Shown in pieces: positions 6,500-9,013 of a stretch of 9,013 nucleotides of DNA (position 1 is the first letter of the stretch; every line of letters starts with the position of its first letter). Source of the DNA: JAQVWU01 sp964628455 (lineage in GTDB: Bacteria; Bacillota; Clostridia; Oscillospirales; CAG-272); contig CAZVPD010000147.1 of the NCBI GenBank assembly GCA_964628455.1, positions 1 through 9,013 of the forward strand. The letters run 5' to 3'. The translations under genes and the position numbers were made by a program. The notes beneath the pieces are model-generated. The model saw only the letters and a program-made list of their open reading frames with translations, was not told where the DNA came from and made no database searches.

Positions 6500-6534
6500 G
6501 CCGGCCGATGGACTCCCTCCGGACCCCGGCCGGC
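6500..6534 (-). promoter_or_regulatory. GC-rich hairpin in the leader of the HD gene
   Basis: GCCGGCC (6500-6506) and GGCCGGC (6528-6534) are perfect 7-bp complements with a 21-nt loop. The hairpin would form in the 75-nt leader of the HD-gene mRNA, ending 10 nt before the SD sequence. It may stabilise the message or modulate translation. It does not resemble a riboswitch I recognise. Confidence 0.4.
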
Positions 6535-6557
6535 AGATAAATTTTCATCCTGCTGAT

Positions 6558-6586
6558 ATTATAATACGGAATGCGCCGTTCATCAA
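6558..6586 (-). promoter_or_regulatory. Promoter of the HD-domain gene
   Basis: The minus strand shows TTGATG (complement of 6581-6586), exactly 17 bp and a perfect TATAAT (complement of 6558-6563). Transcription would begin near 6551, about 75 nt before the ATG. Confidence 0.7.
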
Positions 6587-6589
6587 GCG

Positions 6590-6797
6590 CCGGTACAAAA
6601 TAAAGCCGTACAGACGCGGCCGGCTGTAAATAAGCGGAACAACGGCGGCGAAAACGGCGGATTTCTGTTTTAAGTGTTTTGCATCCGAAAAACGCGGATA
6701 AAACAGGACAGGCAGTCGCTTGTAATTCTTCAGATCCGCTTTTCCGATAATCTTGATGCCGCTTCCCGCCCGGAACGCCGAATATTTATTTATTCTA
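6590..6797. other. Divergent intergenic region, no gene found
   Basis: This stretch separates the HD promoter from the solute-binding-protein promoter. It has no SD-preceded open frame on either strand that looks coding. An inverted repeat CTGTTTTA (6665-6672) / TAAAACAG (6699-6706) and an overlapping ATCCG/CGGAT pair (6683-6699) are visible, but they are not concentric and no T-tract follows. The frame open from 6674 into the downstream gene has no SD at its start and lies upstream of that gene's promoter. Confidence 0.5.
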
Positions 6798-6826
6798 TTG
6801 ACATCCTCAAAAACAGGAATTACAAT
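6798..6826 (+). promoter_or_regulatory. Promoter of the solute-binding protein gene
   Basis: Perfect -35 TTGACA (6798-6803), 17-bp spacer and TACAAT (6821-6826, one mismatch to TATAAT). The start of transcription would be near 6833, giving a short leader of about 27 nt that carries the AGGGGG ribosome binding site (6845-6850). No clear catabolite-repression (cre) palindrome is visible next to it. Confidence 0.85.
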
Positions 6827-6859
6827 AATGCTAAGAAAACATACAGGGGGTGCATTTCA

Positions 6860-8347
6860 ATGCATGCAAACAGCCGTATCGGAAAGTTCTTCGTTATTGT
6901 TCTTGCCGCTTTTCTTGCGCTTTCCGCGTGCAGTAAAAGCGAAACGCCTGCCGGCGATGCCGGTTCAACGGCCGAAACAAGCGAAAGTGCCGCTGCGGAG
7001 GAGCAGCGCATTGAACCGGATCTGCCGGAGGTGACTTACGACGGAGCCGAATTCTGGCTGATGCAGTGGTACAGAGGCGAAAATCATATGCATAATTACT
7101 TTGAATATTTCGCGGAAGTGCAGACAGGCGAAATTCTTATCGATACCATTTACTCCCGAAACCGTACGGTCGAAGAGAAGTATGACATAAAGATACGCGC
7201 CGACGGAGAGGAGCTTCCGTCAGCCGCCTGCGTCAAGCTGCTGAACGCCGGGGATTTCAAATACCACTTCTGCGCCGATATACCGCAAAGGCTGACGCAG
7301 AATTCGCTCAACGGCGGTTTTTACGAACTGGATTCGGTCCCGTATCTCGATATTTCCATGCCGTGGTGGAACAGCCGCGCTCAGGAAGGTTTTTCGGTGG
7401 GGGGAAAGCTGTACCTGATCACGGGGGATTACGTGCTTTATGAAAAACAGCGCATATTCGGCATGTTTTTCAACAGGGATATGGCGGCTCAATATAATCT
7501 GGAAAATCCGTATCAGACGGCTGCCGACGGCAAATGGACCGTGGAGCTGCTGGCAAAATACGCGCAGGATACTGCATCCGACCTCAACGGCGACGGAACG
7601 ATGTTCTACGACGACGATCAGTACGGCCTGCTTTCGGGATCCTTCACTTATATATCGGCAATGCTGTTCGGCATGGGCAACCGCATATCCGCCAAGGATA
7701 CAGACGATCTTCCGGTGCTGGCCCTCGACAGCCCCAAACTGTCCGATTCGATCGACAGACTCGGCAGCGTGATCTTCACCGACCGGACCGTATGGGGCGA
7801 AGTGATCACCGACAACTGGTCAAAAGGCGGTTCACCCGCCTATGTGTTTGAAAGCGGACGCGCGCTGTTCTATTTTGAGGTGCTCCACGTCGCACGCACG
7901 ATGGATACCGATATCGCTTACGGGATCATCCCGCTGCCGAAATACGACGAGGCTCAGGCGGATTACCTGACAACGGTACAGTACGGAAATTCGGGCGCCA
8001 TAGCCATACCGGCAAACAATCCCGAAATCGAAATGACCGGCGTATTGCTTGAAGCGCTGGCCGCCGAATCGCATTATACGACCCTGCCCGTGTTCATAGA
8101 GACCGTTTTGAAAACCAAAAAAGCCCCCGACGAACTCGCCCCGGCCATGCTGGACGTCATTTTCAAGGGTATCGTCTACGATATCGCCGAAGCGTTCGAT
8201 TTCGGCGGCGTCACCCAGCTGCTCAACAATGAGTTGTATAAAGCGCAGGCAAACAACTTTTCATCCAAGCTGGCCTCACGCGAAACCGCAATACAGTCCG
8301 ACCTGGAAAAAACCATCGAAGCGTATACAAATATCCCGAACAGCTGA
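6860..8347 (+). CDS. Extracellular solute-binding lipoprotein, carbohydrate-type (family 1)
   Basis: A 495-residue exported lipoprotein. The N terminus MHANSRIGK is followed by a hydrophobic helix and lipobox L-S-A-C with the lipidated cysteine at residue 24. Then comes an Ala/Ser/Glu-rich linker (about 25-55) and a type II periplasmic-binding-protein fold. Features common in clostridial sugar-type binding proteins are YELDSVPYLDISMPWWN (about 155-171), GGKLYLITGDYVLY (181-194), GKWTVELLAKYAQD (224-237) and an EF-hand-like calcium loop DLNGDG (241-246) followed by DDDQYGL. It probably captures oligosaccharides for an ABC importer, but no permease or ATPase gene is adjacent. ATG 6860 is preceded by AGGGGG at 9 nt and lies downstream of a strong promoter; the frame stays open back to 6674 but that part is unlikely to be translated. 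A strong terminator 110 bp after the stop makes the gene monocistronic. Confidence 0.87.
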   Translation: MHANSRIGKFFVIVLAAFLALSACSKSETPAGDAGSTAETSESAAAEEQRIEPDLPEVTYDGAEFWLMQWYRGENHMHNYFEYFAEVQTGEILIDTIYSRNRTVEEKYDIKIRADGEELPSAACVKLLNAGDFKYHFCADIPQRLTQNSLNGGFYELDSVPYLDISMPWWNSRAQEGFSVGGKLYLITGDYVLYEKQRIFGMFFNRDMAAQYNLENPYQTAADGKWTVELLAKYAQDTASDLNGDGTMFYDDDQYGLLSGSFTYISAMLFGMGNRISAKDTDDLPVLALDSPKLSDSIDRLGSVIFTDRTVWGEVITDNWSKGGSPAYVFESGRALFYFEVLHVARTMDTDIAYGIIPLPKYDEAQADYLTTVQYGNSGAIAIPANNPEIEMTGVLLEALAAESHYTTLPVFIETVLKTKKAPDELAPAMLDVIFKGIVYDIAEAFDFGGVTQLLNNELYKAQANNFSSKLASRETAIQSDLEKTIEAYTNIPNS

Positions 8348-8447
8348 CCGCGTCATACGGCATAACGCTGAGTCTCGCGCTGCACGACGTCGGCGAGACC
8401 CGCAGAGTATTCGACCGCATTTATCTTTCGAATACCGGATCATAATA
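8344..8447 (+). pseudogene. Possible coding remnant, C-terminal fragment in another frame
   Basis: Directly after the solute-binding protein stop, a different frame reads through L-T-A-S-Y-G-I-T-L-S-L-A-L-H and then HDVGETRRVFDRIYLSNTGS to a TAA at 8445-8447, just before the terminator. The alternating hydrophobic pattern, the sensible ending and G/C-rich third codon positions look like the beta-strand C terminus of a lost protein. It has no start codon or ribosome binding site. I do not recognise the family. Chance cannot be excluded at about 33 codons. Confidence 0.3.
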
Positions 8448-8457
8448 AAAAAACAGG

Positions 8458-8489
8458 GCTGCGGCAAAATTCTGCCGCGGCTTTTTTTT
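8458..8489 (+). terminator. Intrinsic terminator of the solute-binding protein gene
   Basis: GCTGCGGCA (8458-8466) pairs with TGCCGCGGC (8473-8481), nine pairs including one G-T wobble, around a 6-nt loop, and is followed by eight T residues (8482-8489). A run of seven A lies just upstream (8447-8453), so it could also stop transcription on the other strand. Confidence 0.92.
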
Positions 8490-8752
8490 ACGGACACTGA
8501 GTAAAGCAAAGCGTTTATTCAAAACATAATTATAATAACAGTTGAAAAACAGAAAAAGAAATAAAGCATCGCCAAAACCGGCATGCTGCCGGGATCTGTA
8601 TTCAATCTTGACGACATTCCGCTCCGTCTTCTTTCTGCGCGTGTATTATTCGCGCTATACCCATATTCGGTATTTCGAGACGGAATATGTCATTCGGCTG
8701 CCCTTCGTTAAATTTACCGGAGCAAGAATATAATAAACAAATTTTACAAATC

Positions 8753-8792
8753 TTTAATATATTATCCGATTATAGTTTATAATATATTAAAA
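8753..8792. repeat. 13-bp perfect inverted repeat, AT-only arms
   Basis: TTTAATATATTAT (8753-8765) and ATAATATATTAAA (8779-8791) are exact reverse complements with a 13-nt spacer. Each arm also contains the self-complementary AATATATT. The repeat ends 8 bp before a -35-like TTGCTT, so an activator or repressor site is possible. AT-rich sequence raises the chance rate, but 13 of 13 is long. Confidence 0.5.
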
Positions 8793-8798
8793 TAAAAC

Positions 8799-8827
8799 TT
8801 GCTTTATTGACACAGATATGCTAAAAT
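8799..8827 (+). promoter_or_regulatory. Candidate promoter of the last gene
   Basis: TAAAAT (8822-8827) with extended TG at 8819-8820 lies 17 bp after TTGCTT (8799-8804). A perfect TTGACA (8807-8812) overlaps this site and would need GGTAAT (8831-8836) at 18 bp as its -10, which is weaker. Either arrangement could drive the gene beginning at 8949; the sequence does not decide. Confidence 0.45.
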
Positions 8828-8948
8828 GCAGGTAATGCATGATATTATATGTGATATAGTGTGTATTTTCGGTCACGGCCGGACAGACGGCAGCCGGCAG
8901 ATTCTTTTCAGAAGGTTTTCTGTATAACGCAAGGGAGAAGTGATTACT

Positions 8949-9013
8949 GTGCGTCTTTTTTTCAGGCGATTTACGGCTCTGGTCCTCATGCTTATCATGA
9001 TTCTGAATATTCT
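8949..9013 (+). CDS. Start of an exported protein (signal peptide only, partial)
   Basis: Only about 21 codons are inside the window. GTG 8949 is preceded by AAGGGAG (8931-8937) at 11 nt and encodes a basic-then-hydrophobic N terminus: RLFFRRF followed by TALVLMLIMILNI. This is a typical Sec signal peptide or membrane anchor. GTG 8940 is in the same frame but is too close to the SD. The mature part is not visible, so no function can be given; the position after a sugar-type binding protein makes another exported or cell-envelope protein plausible. Confidence 0.6.
   Translation, partial: MRLFFRRFTALVLMLIMILNI

Larger units (their letters stand above)
8490..8948. other. Gene-poor intergenic stretch upstream of the last gene
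   Basis: No convincing gene is visible over about 460 bp. A 63-codon frame beginning with TTG at 8542 has no SD and resembles nothing I know. A 42-codon frame from ATG 8582 likewise has no SD. Base composition changes from mixed (8570-8720) to very AT-rich (8725-8800). The end holds an inverted repeat and promoter-like sequences for the downstream partial gene. From a start near 8834 the leader would be about 115 nt long, with only weak hairpins (CAGAA/TTCTG at 8909-8922; GCCGG/CCGGC at 8878-8898). Confidence 0.5.

Noticed and set aside
6665..6706. Possible terminator or operator hairpin CTGTTTTA/TAAAACAG
   Set aside because: The outer and inner pairings are not concentric, no T-tract follows on either strand, and no transcript would end there.
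6674..6859. 62-codon extension upstream of the solute-binding protein signal peptide
   Set aside because: No SD; the promoter at 6798-6826 lies inside it, and it would bury the lipoprotein signal peptide in the middle of the protein.
8542..8733. 63-codon frame with TTG start after the terminator
   Set aside because: No ribosome binding site, no recognisable motif and no promoter placed to serve it; could be decayed sequence but not supportable as a gene.

Overview
The window looks like a chromosomal segment of a Gram-positive, low-to-mid GC Bacillota, probably a Clostridia-type bacterium. This is inferred from strong purine-rich ribosome binding sites (GGAGG, GGGGGG, AGGGGG), near-perfect sigma-A promoters (TTGACA-17-TAxxxT, often with an extended TG -10), two lipoprotein signal peptides with lipoboxes, and protein families common in gut or anaerobic-digester Clostridia. 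No rRNA, tRNA, CRISPR array, transposase, integrase or phage gene is visible.

Left part, minus strand (1-4170). A branched-chain amino-acid-type (HAAT) ABC importer operon reads livK (lipoprotein binding protein) -> livH (permease) -> livM (permease) -> the first codons of a probable livG ATPase, which runs off the window. Upstream on the same strand is an EamA/DMT-family 10-TM transporter with its own promoter. livK has a separate promoter that starts immediately after the DMT stop codon. An 11-bp inverted repeat between livK and livH places the first possible livH start codon in a stem.

Middle (4171-6590). A divergent intergenic region separates the DMT gene from a plus-strand gene of clearly higher GC. 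That gene encodes a cytoplasmic (no signal peptide) TIM-barrel, glycoside-hydrolase-like protein with a CxCxxC cysteine cluster next to acidic residues. Its promoter lies inside the longest open frame, so the true start is probably ATG 4416. It converges, across a 30-bp gap made mostly of a 14-bp tandem repeat, on a minus-strand HD-domain protein. All the metal and substrate residues of SpoT/MESH1-type (p)ppGpp hydrolases are present in it, so it is a candidate free-standing small alarmone hydrolase.

Right part (6590-9013). A monocistronic plus-strand lipoprotein, an extracellular solute-binding protein of the carbohydrate type, has a textbook promoter, a strong SD and a strong intrinsic terminator. 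No permease gene accompanies it in the window. Between its stop and the terminator lies a short coding-like stretch in another frame. About 460 bp without a convincing gene follow, containing a 13-bp perfect inverted repeat and promoter-like elements. They lead into the signal-peptide start of another exported protein that is cut by the window end.

Taken together the window is a transporter and carbohydrate-related neighbourhood: amino-acid-type uptake, DMT export, a glycan-enzyme-like protein and a sugar-type binding protein, with an alarmone hydrolase between them. I do not see a clear new defence or mobile system. The most distinctive item is the TIM-barrel protein.
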